A stretch of DNA of 10,313 bases, taken from an uncultured Maritalea sp. (GTDB lineage: Bacteria > Pseudomonadota > Alphaproteobacteria > Rhizobiales > Devosiaceae). Positions 1 through 7,370 of this stretch are shown one piece after another (position 1 is the first letter of the stretch; every line of letters starts with the position of its first letter). The DNA lies in NCBI GenBank assembly GCA_913055925.1, contig CAJXLH010000073.1, forward strand, positions 1 to 10,313, given 5' to 3'. The notes under the pieces are model-generated. The model searched no databases. It saw only the letters and a program-made list of their open reading frames with translations, and was not told the DNA's origin. The translations under genes and the position numbers were made by a program.

Positions 1-199
1 CCTGCCCGGTCTGCGCGTCGAGGCGATGGCGCGGCTGACCGGCAAGACCGGTGTCGAGATGGAGGCGCTGACAGCGGCCTCCGTCGCCTGCCTGACGATC
101 TACGACATGGCCAAGGCCATCGACAAATCCATGGTGATTGGACCAACACAGCTTGAAACCAAGTCCGGTGGCAAATCCGGCGATTACAAAAGAAGCTAA
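1..199 (+). CDS. moaC: Cyclic pyranopterin monophosphate synthase MoaC, 3' end (partial)
   Basis: This is the last 65 residues of MoaC, cut by the left window edge; the reading frame starts at base 2 and ends with TAA at 197-199. MoaC, with MoaA, converts GTP to cyclic pyranopterin monophosphate in the first step of molybdenum cofactor synthesis in the cytoplasm. The fragment shows the family hallmarks TGVEMEALTAASVA, LTIYDMAKAIDK and the C-terminal GGKSGDYK. The Asp and Lys of the DMAK stretch match the conserved catalytic Asp/Lys pair known from E. coli MoaC. moeA begins 5 bp downstream, so the two are almost certainly one transcript. Codon use changes sharply inside the fragment: by hand count 38 of 41 codons up to about base 124 end in G or C, but only about 12 of the last 25 do. 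Confidence 0.95.
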   Translation, partial: LPGLRVEAMARLTGKTGVEMEALTAASVACLTIYDMAKAIDKSMVIGPTQLETKSGGKSGDYKRS

Positions 200-204
200 A
201 ACTC

Positions 205-1419
205 ATGAACTTGCTCCCCGTCGAAACTGCGCTCAGAACCATTCTTGAGGCCATAACGACGCTCGACAGTGAACAAGTACCGCTGATGGCGGCAACCGGA
301 CGCGTATTGGCCGAAGACGCGAAAGCCACATTCTCGCAACCACCGTTCGATGGCAGCGCGATGGATGGCTATGCGGTAAAAACGGCCGATTGCGAAATCG
401 ACGCGACGTTGAGTGTCATCGGCACATCAGCGGCTGGCGAAAGCTTCGATGGTGAAGTCAAAGACGGCGAATGCACACGGATCTACACCGGCGCACCAAT
501 TCCAAAGGGCGCGGACGCGGTGATCATGCAAGAACATGTGACCCGCGAAGGCGATGCAATCACCATCAACGAAGCTGCAAAACTATCCCAGAACATTCGC
601 TTCGCGGGCAATGATTTTGCGGACGGCGACACAGTTATTGGTTCGGGAACCAAACTGTCGCCATTTCATGTCACACTGGCTGCAGCGGCGAACTTCCCGT
701 CTCTGACCGTGCGAAAAGCGCCACGCGTGACAATGGTCGCGACGGGCGATGAGCTGGTGACACCCGGCACACCACTTGGCAAAGACCAAATCATCGCGTC
801 GAACGCCTACGGCTTGTTGCCGTTGTTGTCCGCGTATGGTGCCAAAGTGAAGGACAAAGGCATCATCAAAGATGAGCCGGAAACACTTAAAGCGGCGCTC
901 AAAGCGGCACTGGACGAAGAACCCAACATCTTGATCACAACAGGCGGCGCAAGTGTCGGCGATCGCGATTATGTAAAACCTGTTCTTGAAGAACTCGGCG
1001 TGAAACTGGATTTCTGGAAGATTGCGGTGCGCCCCGGCAAACCACTCATGTTTGGCCGCCACGGCAAAACGCTGATCTTTGGCTTGCCCGGCAATCCCGT
1101 GTCCGCACTCGCAACAGCAACAGTGTTCGCTGTACCGGCGGTCAAAGCGCTGCAAGGACTGACAGCGCAGCATGATTTCGTTCACCTACCTTTGGCAAAC
1201 GATTTGCGGAAAAACGGCCCGCGTGAGTTCTACCACCGCGCCAAGCTCACCCGTGAAACAGACAATCGCCTGATCGTCGACGCCTCCCGCGCCATCGACA
1301 GCGCCCACCTCTCCTCACTTTCAACCTGCGACTGCTTTGTAAAACAAGTGCCGTTCTGTGAAGGCAAAGCCGCAGGTGAATTAGTTGAGGTAATCATGCT
1401 GCCATGGGCTCTCTCCTAA
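205..1419 (+). CDS. moeA: Molybdopterin molybdenumtransferase MoeA
   Basis: This complete 404-residue protein inserts molybdate into adenylylated molybdopterin, the last common step of molybdenum cofactor synthesis, in the cytoplasm. Its length is normal for MoeA. Motifs appear in the family order: PPFDGSAMDGYAV (residues 46-58), TGAPIPKGADAVIMQE (95-110), ATGDEL (179-184), the MoCF-binding TTGGASVGDRD (245-255), RPGKPLMFG and GLPGNP (293-298), followed by a MoeA C-terminal domain. The ATG at 205 lies 5 bp after the moaC stop, with a weak purine-rich AAAGAAG as ribosome site, consistent with translation coupled to moaC. The stop TAA (1417-1419) overlaps the stop of the convergent DUF3179 gene by 4 bp, leaving no room for a terminator between them. 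Many Rhizobiales carry lexA after moeA (recalled, not checked); here that position holds an opposing gene. Confidence 0.96.
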   Translation: MNLLPVETALRTILEAITTLDSEQVPLMAATGRVLAEDAKATFSQPPFDGSAMDGYAVKTADCEIDATLSVIGTSAAGESFDGEVKDGECTRIYTGAPIPKGADAVIMQEHVTREGDAITINEAAKLSQNIRFAGNDFADGDTVIGSGTKLSPFHVTLAAAANFPSLTVRKAPRVTMVATGDELVTPGTPLGKDQIIASNAYGLLPLLSAYGAKVKDKGIIKDEPETLKAALKAALDEEPNILITTGGASVGDRDYVKPVLEELGVKLDFWKIAVRPGKPLMFGRHGKTLIFGLPGNPVSALATATVFAVPAVKALQGLTAQHDFVHLPLANDLRKNGPREFYHRAKLTRETDNRLIVDASRAIDSAHLSSLSTCDCFVKQVPFCEGKAAGELVEVIMLPWALS

Positions 1420-2801
1420 TTCACCCACAACTCTGTCTCAGGATAGAACTGCGACCAAGCGAACCAAAAGGCTTGGTGGCTTGCAAGTTCAGCACCCTCG
1501 GCATCAAACGCACGTAGGCCATCTGCTTCAAGCGCAAGTTTGACGTCGTCAAACACAACCTCGTTGCCGTTTTTCAAAGCCACAAAAGCTGCTGATCGTG
1601 GAAAGGCAATTGGCTGACCTGACGCGGTGAGCACACCAACAACGTCTTCATGGATAGGCAACCGCGGATCAACGTCGCCAACAGGAAAAATTGGACCGTT
1701 TGCATCACGGTTATTGCGGAAGTCGAAATCTCGCCCTAGTGCCAACGCTTCAACGAGAACCGTTGTTTCAGGGTGCGCTGCTTTCCATGCGCCCCAAGTG
1801 GACGTAACGACCGGAGCCTGCTTTAACTTCACGCCCTTTTCTGCAAGCGGGCCTGTGACTGCGTTTCCGCGAAAGGTGTCGAACACCGAGTGCGATGTGA
1901 TGTCGTACATCACCTTGTTGGACCGGATTAGTAGGCCGGAAGTTCGCAATACCGGGCGATCAATGCCTTCCGGCAATTGATCAGTAAAATAAGCCTGCGC
2001 GGCTCCACAGAGCGTGCAATAAGGAATTGCGAGGTCACGTCCGCCAAGCGTGTCGTTGACCATCTCGCGTACTTCCATGATCCGGCGCGGATAGGCACGA
2101 TATTCGCCATTTATGCCAATGCCGAATATGATGTCGTCGTCCTTTAGCCATTTGGCGTCGGAAGCGCTACTGGTCTCCGGATTGTCGGCGGCTGGAATGC
2201 AGTTGCAAGGCTCATCGGTGGTGTCGTAGGCGCGATCATCAATCAAAACTCCACCCCAAGAGACATGTCGCCAATCAATGTCACCATCGACAAATATCTT
2301 GTCCCAACCCGGCACGATGGTCGTAAAAATAGCGCGTTTGGTATCAAGGTAGCTCGGCGGCGCCGGAATTTTCCACGCGATCAGATGATCTGTGAGTTCG
2401 CCCCAAAAGTTTTGGCTCTCATATTCAAAGCCTAACAAGTGGGAAGCAGACATGGCCAGCTGGAAATCCAAGTCTCGTCCAGTGGCAAATCGCATTAGAT
2501 CAGCGATCAGCCAAGCGATGCGCGGATCATTTGAGTTTGCGAGTAACTCTAGGGCTTGATTTTGCTCGCTACCCCATCCGCCGCCGCGTACGCTGTCTAC
2601 GAATACAATCTGGATTGCTTGTTTCACCTCGTCACTAAAACTGCCTGTTGGCACTAAAGGCGGTTCGCCAAACTGCTCAATTGCATAGTCTGAAACAGTT
2701 TCTGATTGTTGCGCGTTTGCGGTGGTCACGATCATGAACACCAAAAAGGCAATTAGTAATGCAAATGTAGATTTCGAAGCATTGCCAAGCGAATAGATCA
2801 T
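1416..2801 (-). CDS. Secreted DUF3179 domain-containing protein
   Basis: This encodes a 461-residue exported protein whose C-terminal half (about residue 221 onward) is a DUF3179 domain. Recognisable family stretches are FGIGINGEYRAYP, IPYCTLCGAA with a CxxC pair (about C262/C265), TSGLLIRSNKVMYD and the VVTSTWGAWKAAHPETTVL segment. A CNC motif lies at about 199-201, in EPCNCIPA. The biochemical function of DUF3179 is unknown to me; paired cysteines could mean metal or redox chemistry, which is inference. I chose the ATG at 2801 because GGAGGGAG sits about 5 bases upstream of it and because it gives a clean signal peptide: Lys10, a hydrophobic core at 12-25, and TTANA followed by a likely cleavage after Ala30. 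A longer frame starts 19 codons earlier at 2858 but would bury the signal peptide. Residues 31-220 resemble nothing I can name. A promoter could lie in the 102 bp before the start, but I see no strong one. Confidence 0.88.
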   Translation of the reverse strand: MIYSLGNASKSTFALLIAFLVFMIVTTANAQQSETVSDYAIEQFGEPPLVPTGSFSDEVKQAIQIVFVDSVRGGGWGSEQNQALELLANSNDPRIAWLIADLMRFATGRDLDFQLAMSASHLLGFEYESQNFWGELTDHLIAWKIPAPPSYLDTKRAIFTTIVPGWDKIFVDGDIDWRHVSWGGVLIDDRAYDTTDEPCNCIPAADNPETSSASDAKWLKDDDIIFGIGINGEYRAYPRRIMEVREMVNDTLGGRDLAIPYCTLCGAAQAYFTDQLPEGIDRPVLRTSGLLIRSNKVMYDITSHSVFDTFRGNAVTGPLAEKGVKLKQAPVVTSTWGAWKAAHPETTVLVEALALGRDFDFRNNRDANGPIFPVGDVDPRLPIHEDVVGVLTASGQPIAFPRSAAFVALKNGNEVVFDDVKLALEADGLRAFDAEGAELASHQAFWFAWSQFYPETELWVN

Positions 2802-2903
2802 GTTTTCTCCCTCCAGCTCTAGTTTAGAGTGATAGGAAGAACGGCCAAACTGCGCCAATCACGCTTGCTCAGCAATCCGTGAGGAGTTGTTGAGATGGCG
2901 TAC

Positions 2904-4280
2904 TTAGCCAGCCCCACCCAGCTTTTCAAGTAGCCGGCAATAGGCTACCTGGCCGCGCTCGAAATTCTTTAATCGAAAGAATTCGTTCGGGGCGTGCAGT
3001 TTCTCGTCGCCGACCGAAAACCCAAACATTGTGCCGGTGACGCCAAGTTCTTGCTGGAAAATGTTCATCACCGGAATTGAGCCGCCAAGCCGCGTAACAT
3101 AAGGCGCCATGTCGTAGACTTCTTCCAGCACTTCGGTGGCGACTTGGCTGGCATTGTGATGACGTGGCACATGGAACGGCAGAGCGCTGCCCGGCAAACG
3201 CTTCACCTCCGCACGAACACCAACTGGTGTGTTGGCGTCGACATGTTCGGCAATGCGCGCAAATATTTCATAAGGATGCTGTCCTTTTACAAGGCGGCAG
3301 GTGATTTTCACACTCGCTTCTGACGGGTGTACCGTTTTCGTGCCCTCGCCTTGGTAACCGCCCCAGATACCATTGACATCAAGGGTTGGGCGCGCCCACA
3401 GACGCTCATAAGTTGTATAACCTTCCTCACCGTGGATTTCGGTTACACCAAGTTCTTTGACATATTGCTCTTCATCAAAAGGCACGCACGCAATTTCCTC
3501 ACGCTCTTCCTCGGTGAGATCTTCCACGCCTTCATAAAATCCATCGATGGTGATTTTGCCACTTAGGTCCTTCATTGACGCCACCAACTGACTGAGTGCC
3601 ATCAAAGGGTTGGCGATGCCGCCACCGTGTAAGCCAGTATGTTGATCTGCATTCGGCCCTGAAAGTCTTATCTCAGCGCCAACAAGTCCCTTAAGGCCTA
3701 CAACGATGTTAGGTTCATCGGCAGACCATTGCAGGCCATCGGCCGAATAAATCATGTCGCACGAAAACTTGTCCCTGTTTGCAGCGATAAAAGGCGGTAG
3801 ATCGGGTGATCCAATTTCTTCTTGTCCTTCGAAGAAAAACTTTACATTCACCGGAAGCGCACCGGTGGTTTTCAATAGGGCCTCGGCAGAAAGGATGGGG
3901 ATTAACATCCCTCCTTTATCATCCGACGCACCACGTCCGATGACATGTCCATCTTTGATGACTGGTTCAAATGGCGGATTGTCCCAAAGCTCAAACGGTT
4001 CCGCCGGTTGCACATCAAAATGCCCGTAAATCAAAATGGTCGGTTTGTCCTCGCCTGCGTGGAGCCAGTCGCCGTAAACAACCGGATGCCCATCAGTTGG
4101 CATCATCTCAACATTTTCAACACCAGCGGTCTTAAGCCGCGCGACCACCCATTCGCCAGCTCTTTCAACATCCGGGATGTTTTCAGGAGAGGCAGAGACA
4201 GAAGGAATGCGGATGAAGTCTAGTAGTTCATCGACAAAGCGTGGTTGGTTCTCTTGAAGATGTTCTTTCCAATGTGCCAA
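2904..4280 (-). CDS. M20 family metallopeptidase (dipeptidase-like), TTG start
   Basis: This 458-residue cytoplasmic zinc hydrolase belongs to the M20 family, nearest in look to the carnosinase/CN2-type dipeptidases, so it probably hydrolyses small peptides or N-acyl amino acids. The substrate cannot be read from sequence. The two-metal site is complete: H87 in YGHFDVQP, a bridging Asp in GRGASDDKGG (about D120), E154/E155 in EGQEEIGS (catalytic base and ligand), D181 in YSADG, and H429 in LHAPNE. H214 in the lid/dimerisation domain (ADQHTGLHGGG) matches the conserved His that reaches the partner's active site. The start codon is TTG, with a run of six G nine bases before it. This gives the usual ~25 residues before the IPSVSA motif, and no ATG fits better. 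It lies 23 bp after the lyase-like gene, suggesting co-transcription. There is no signal peptide. Confidence 0.93.
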   Translation of the reverse strand: MAHWKEHLQENQPRFVDELLDFIRIPSVSASPENIPDVERAGEWVVARLKTAGVENVEMMPTDGHPVVYGDWLHAGEDKPTILIYGHFDVQPAEPFELWDNPPFEPVIKDGHVIGRGASDDKGGMLIPILSAEALLKTTGALPVNVKFFFEGQEEIGSPDLPPFIAANRDKFSCDMIYSADGLQWSADEPNIVVGLKGLVGAEIRLSGPNADQHTGLHGGGIANPLMALSQLVASMKDLSGKITIDGFYEGVEDLTEEEREEIACVPFDEEQYVKELGVTEIHGEEGYTTYERLWARPTLDVNGIWGGYQGEGTKTVHPSEASVKITCRLVKGQHPYEIFARIAEHVDANTPVGVRAEVKRLPGSALPFHVPRHHNASQVATEVLEEVYDMAPYVTRLGGSIPVMNIFQQELGVTGTMFGFSVGDEKLHAPNEFFRLKNFERGQVAYCRLLEKLGGAG

Positions 4281-4303
4281 AGACTTGTGCCCCCCGAATG
4301 CTA

Positions 4304-5302
4304 CTACTGTTTGGCTTCGCTGCCGAAAATGCTTTCCCAGATCGACATGTCATATTCCTCGATGGGTTCGGCACCTAAGCTTTCCAATAATGCATTTGTT
4401 GCATTTCTGGTATTCTTCCCCCAAAGGCCATCAATTACACCGGTATATAGCCCCTCATCTGCAAGTCTTTGCTGAAGGCGCTCTACACCGACATAGTCAA
4501 CTTTCGCCAATTTGGTTCCACGGTGGACCTCGTCAAAATAGACAACTTGTTTTGGCGCTTCATCGACACTTTTAACTTTGATGTACCGAGAGATAAAACT
4601 CCGATAGATGCCAAACTTAAAGCGGTTCTTTTCGCCCTTATCGATGGTTTTGCCGTTATACTCATACATCTTTTTATTGTTCAAATAGATGTGGAGGTGG
4701 CCATCTTTTTCTGTCGAGAACTTCATATTTAGCAATATGTCATGCCACTTGCCTTTTAAGTCGTCAGCGTCGATGATTTTGCGCGTATGAAGCGTGCGGC
4801 CAAACCTTCCCGGCGGCGCAACATCTACTAGATAACCTTGGCTTGTCCATGACATGAGCCAAAAGACCGGATTATCTTGCTGCAACTGCCCGATATGCAC
4901 TTTTGTCGGCCAAATGCTGGGCGTGTCCTCAGGGATAAAAAGTGAGTACGCAAACCAGTAATTATCACCATCAACGTGCAGATTGGTTCGCTGGCTAAGC
5001 TCGTGACGTTCGCGATCGTTTTCACAATCGTTCCAATCACTGTTTCGACCGCAATCACCCGGTCGAACTTCGAACCTAATGGCATTTTTACCGCGTCTTA
5101 TAGGGTGTTCGCCCTCCGCACTTACGATCTTATAGCCATGTGACTTGAAGCCGATTGGCATTGACTTCCGCCAATTCGACTTGCTGCCCCAACCCGACGC
5201 AACATCAGTCGGCAGACTAACGTTAGAGTTTGCAACTCCCGATGCACAAAGAAGCGCTGAGACTAGAATTACTAACCCAAATCTTGTGGCTGAAAAATTC
5301 AT
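4304..5302 (-). CDS. Secreted polysaccharide lyase-like protein with C-terminal peptidoglycan-binding module
   Basis: This encodes a 332-residue exported protein. After a signal peptide (Arg7, hydrophobic core 8-20, likely cleavage after Ala24) comes a beta-rich domain of roughly residues 40-262. It resembles the 'polysaccharide lyase' family related to heparin lyase and PL20 glucuronan lyase. Characteristic stretches are ERHEL (98-102), YWFAYSLFIPEDTP (115-128), KVHIGQL, KFGIYRS (229-235) and YFDEVHRGT (255-263). Two cysteines at 84 and 93 may pair. Residues about 274-307 (VERLQQRLADEGLY, then GVIDGLWGKNTRNA) look like a PG_binding_1 repeat, which could anchor the enzyme at the cell wall. 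A role in uronate-polysaccharide cleavage is family-based inference; the true substrate is unknown. The ATG at 5302 follows AGGA at a good distance; a longer TTG start at 5329 is less likely. The gene ends with two TAG codons in a row. Confidence 0.8.
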   Translation of the reverse strand: MNFSATRFGLVILVSALLCASGVANSNVSLPTDVASGWGSKSNWRKSMPIGFKSHGYKIVSAEGEHPIRRGKNAIRFEVRPGDCGRNSDWNDCENDRERHELSQRTNLHVDGDNYWFAYSLFIPEDTPSIWPTKVHIGQLQQDNPVFWLMSWTSQGYLVDVAPPGRFGRTLHTRKIIDADDLKGKWHDILLNMKFSTEKDGHLHIYLNNKKMYEYNGKTIDKGEKNRFKFGIYRSFISRYIKVKSVDEAPKQVVYFDEVHRGTKLAKVDYVGVERLQQRLADEGLYTGVIDGLWGKNTRNATNALLESLGAEPIEEYDMSIWESIFGSEAKQ

Positions 5303-5338
5303 GGAAGAAAGTCCTAAACGAAACAACAAAACCAGACC

Positions 5339-5367
5339 ATTTAAGCGCTCAGTCCCGTTTAATTCAA
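5339..5367 (-). promoter_or_regulatory. Candidate sigma70-type promoter of the lyase-like gene
   Basis: On the minus strand TTGAAT (5362-5367) is followed after 17 bp by TTAAAT (5339-5344). Each hexamer matches the housekeeping consensus at four of six bases and the spacing is ideal. The predicted start site lies about 30 bp before the ATG at 5302. This is a pattern match only, and alphaproteobacterial promoters are often poorly conserved. Confidence 0.3.
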
Positions 5368-5417
5368 GTCAGCAATTAAGAACCAAATCATTGGTGCTGG
5401 TTGTTAACGCCCAATCT

Positions 5418-5431
5418 GCAGCGACCGCTGC
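5418..5431. repeat. GC-rich inverted repeat in the divergent promoter region
   Basis: GCAGCG and CGCTGC flank a 2-base centre, making a perfect 6-2-6 inverted repeat. It lies upstream of the candidate promoter of the lyase-like gene and could be a regulator site or chance. The remaining sequence between 5303 and 5571 holds only the candidate promoters and the two operator-like palindromes listed separately. Confidence 0.3.
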
Positions 5432-5478
5432 TAACTAAACGGGGCCAACCCAGGCAAACTCAACGTCGCAAAACACTA

Positions 5479-5495
5479 TTGCAAATCATTTGCAA
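5479..5495. promoter_or_regulatory. Fur-family (Mur-like) operator candidate, site 1
   Basis: TTGCAAATCATTTGCAA is a perfect 8-1-8 palindrome. It lies about 77 bp before the sitA start and just upstream of its candidate promoter. Odd-length AT-rich palindromes with TGCAAAT half-sites are typical of Fur-superfamily metal regulators; in Rhizobiales the Fur homologue Mur represses sit-type manganese transport genes. Assignment to Mur rather than Fur, Irr or MntR is inference from the downstream operon. Confidence 0.7.
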
Positions 5496-5503
5496 AAAAC
5501 TTG

Positions 5504-5520
5504 TTGCAAGTGATTTGCAG
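5504..5520. promoter_or_regulatory. Fur-family (Mur-like) operator candidate, site 2
   Basis: TTGCAAGTGATTTGCAG is a degenerate copy of site 1, differing at positions 7, 9 and 17, with its centre 25 bp downstream. It overlaps the -35 hexamer of the candidate sitA promoter, so a bound repressor would block RNA polymerase. Paired sites upstream of sitA match the known arrangement of two Mur-responsive sequences in rhizobial sit promoters, as I recall it. Confidence 0.65.
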
Positions 5521-5542
5521 TTGCACTAATGATTCTTATGAA
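5515..5542 (+). promoter_or_regulatory. Candidate sitA promoter
   Basis: TTGCAG (5515-5520) and TATGAA (5537-5542) are separated by 16 bp, which is acceptable for a sigma70-type promoter. The -35 falls inside operator site 2. The transcript would start about 25 bases before the sitA ATG, leaving room for the GGGGA ribosome site at 5558-5562. Confidence 0.4.
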
Positions 5543-5571
5543 GAGTTATTCGTTGATGGGGATCAAGACCA

Positions 5572-6468
5572 ATGAAATTCAACAAGCCAATTTTGGCTGC
5601 CGCATTGATTGCGGCGAGCGCGTTTTCTGTGGCCACCACTCCGGCCCTTGCAAAGTTTAAGGCTGTTACAAGCTTCACCATTATCGCTGACATGGCCAAA
5701 AACGTTGCAGGCGATGTCGCTGAGGTTGAATCGATTACAAAGCCGGGCGCTGAGATCCACAATTATCAGCCGACGCCGCGTGATATTATCCGGGCGCAGG
5801 ATGCAGATTTGATCCTCTGGAACGGCATGAATCTTGAGCTTTGGTTCGAAAAGTTTTTCGCCAACCTCAAAGACGTGCCGAGCGCTGTGCTTACCGACGG
5901 AATTGAGCCAATGGGAATTGCAAGCGGTCCATATACGGGCAAGCCAAACCCGCACGCTTGGATGTCACCGAGCGACGCGCTGATTTACGTCGATAACATT
6001 GCAAAAGCTTTCGCCGAGCATGACCCAGAAAATGCAGACACCTATTATGCGAACGCTGAAGCCTACAAAGCTGAGATCAACGCGGTAATCGATCCCATCC
6101 GCGCAATCATTGAGAGCATCCCCAAAGAAAAGCGCTGGTTGGTTTCAAGTGAAGGCGCGTTTAGCTACCTCGCCCGAGATTTCGGCCTGAAAGAGCTCTA
6201 TCTCTGGCCGATCAACGCTGATCAGCAAGGCACCCCGCAACAGGTACGCGCTGTAATCGACCAAGTGCGTGCGAACAACATCACTGCTGTCTTTAGCGAA
6301 AGCACCATTTCCCCTGCTCCAGCGCAACAAGTTGCCCGCGAAACAGATGCGGAATATGCTGGCATTCTTTATGTGGACTCACTGACAGATGCAGATGGTG
6401 CCGTGCCAACGTTTCTTGATCTGTTGCGTGTAACTTCACAAACGATTGCGGATGGTTTGTCGAAATGA
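5572..6468 (+). CDS. sitA: Manganese/iron ABC transporter substrate-binding protein SitA
   Basis: This 298-residue periplasmic protein captures the metal ion for the SitBCD transporter. A classical signal peptide (Lys2 and Lys5, hydrophobic core 7-20, cleavage after TTPALA at residue 27) is followed by a cluster A-I (ZnuA/TroA-like) binding protein. The four expected metal ligands are all present: H63 in AEIHNYQPTPRD, H128 in PNPHAWMSP, E194 in SSEGAFSYL, and D269 in YVDSLTD. Two His, one Glu and one Asp is the set found in manganese binders such as PsaA. The His-rich acidic loop of zinc-binding ZnuA is absent, so manganese, with possible iron, is more likely than zinc. There is no lipobox. 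The ATG at 5572 follows GGGGA at a 9-base spacing. The stop overlaps the sitB start in ATGA. Confidence 0.93.
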   Translation: MKFNKPILAAALIAASAFSVATTPALAKFKAVTSFTIIADMAKNVAGDVAEVESITKPGAEIHNYQPTPRDIIRAQDADLILWNGMNLELWFEKFFANLKDVPSAVLTDGIEPMGIASGPYTGKPNPHAWMSPSDALIYVDNIAKAFAEHDPENADTYYANAEAYKAEINAVIDPIRAIIESIPKEKRWLVSSEGAFSYLARDFGLKELYLWPINADQQGTPQQVRAVIDQVRANNITAVFSESTISPAPAQQVARETDAEYAGILYVDSLTDADGAVPTFLDLLRVTSQTIADGLSK

Positions 6469-7370
6469 ACGACCTCTCTGGGGTAAATCCAATTGGTGCC
6501 GTCAAAGGCCTGGTGGTCTCTGACGTCACCGTTACTTACCGAAATGGCCACACGGCCATCAAAGATGCGAGCTTTGAGCTACCGCGCGGCACCATCGCCG
6601 CGCTTGTGGGTGTGAACGGCAGCGGTAAGTCGACACTATTTAGGTCGATCATGGGTTTTGCCCCTGTAACCGAGGGTGACGTTACAATTCTCGGCAAGCC
6701 TGTAAGTGACGTCTTGAAAGAAAACCTCGTCGCTTATGTTCCCCAAACGGAAGACGTCGACTGGAACTTTCCCGTTTTGGTGGAAGATGTGGTGATGATG
6801 GGCCGATACGGCCATATGGGCTTTTTGCGACGACCAAAGCCCCAAGACCATGTGAAAATAGAAGAAGCGCTCCAGCGCGTGAACATGCAAGATTACCGCA
6901 AGCGCCAAATCGGCGAGCTTTCCGGTGGTCAGAAGAAGCGCGTTTTTCTTGCTCGTGCCTTGGCGCAAGAAGGTGAAGTGATCTTACTGGACGAGCCTTT
7001 TACTGGCGTAGACGTCAAAACAGAAGATACAATCATCGACTTACTGCGCGAACTACGTGACGAAGGCAAAGTCATTCTTGTTTCCACACACAATTTGGGC
7101 TCGGTGCCAGAGTTCTGTGACCGCACGGTGCTGATCAAAGGCACTGTCCTCGACTATGGCCCGACTGAAACGGTTTTCACCCAGGAGAACTTGGAAAAAG
7201 CGTTTGGCGGCGTGCTCCGTCACTTCGTATTTGGCGGCACCGATCTACATGACGACGAAGATCCGCGGAAAATCGCTGTCTTTACCGACGATGAACGCCC
7301 GCTTGTTATGTATGGTGATGACGACAAGATGGAGCACAGAAGCACCCAAGGGCCGCAAGACGATGATTGA
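6465..7370 (+). CDS. sitB: Manganese/iron ABC transporter ATP-binding protein SitB
   Basis: This 301-residue cytoplasmic ATPase drives metal import through SitC and SitD. All ABC motifs are intact: Walker A GVNGSGKST (49-57), Q-loop Q94 in YVPQTED, signature LSGGQ (152-156), Walker B VILLDEP with catalytic E177, and switch His H209 in STHN. The segment VDWNFPVLVEDVVMMGRYGHMGF is typical of SitB/MntB-type ATPases. After the conserved core comes a tail of about 50 residues rich in Asp and Glu (from about residue 255), ending QDDD; such tails occur in this subfamily and their role is not clear. The gene overlaps sitA by 4 bp and sitC by 8 bp, so translation is probably coupled. Confidence 0.94.
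   Translation: MNDLSGVNPIGAVKGLVVSDVTVTYRNGHTAIKDASFELPRGTIAALVGVNGSGKSTLFRSIMGFAPVTEGDVTILGKPVSDVLKENLVAYVPQTEDVDWNFPVLVEDVVMMGRYGHMGFLRRPKPQDHVKIEEALQRVNMQDYRKRQIGELSGGQKKRVFLARALAQEGEVILLDEPFTGVDVKTEDTIIDLLRELRDEGKVILVSTHNLGSVPEFCDRTVLIKGTVLDYGPTETVFTQENLEKAFGGVLRHFVFGGTDLHDDEDPRKIAVFTDDERPLVMYGDDDKMEHRSTQGPQDDD

Noticed and set aside
583..1185. 200-codon open frame on the minus strand inside moeA
   Set aside because: It is fully antisense to a clear MoeA, is rich in Cys, Arg and His, and resembles no family; a typical shadow frame.
2802..2858. 19-codon N-terminal extension of the DUF3179 protein
   Set aside because: The internal ATG at 2801 has a strong GGAGGGAG site and exposes a proper signal peptide; the extension would hide it.
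5243..5302. Possible lipoprotein signal in the lyase-like protein (Cys19)
   Set aside because: The residues before the Cys (SALL) do not fit a lipobox well, and a signal peptidase I site follows at Ala24.
7156..7362. 69-codon upstream extension of sitC
   Set aside because: It overlaps sitB out of frame and has no permease features; the ATG at 7363 gives the family-like start and matches SitD.
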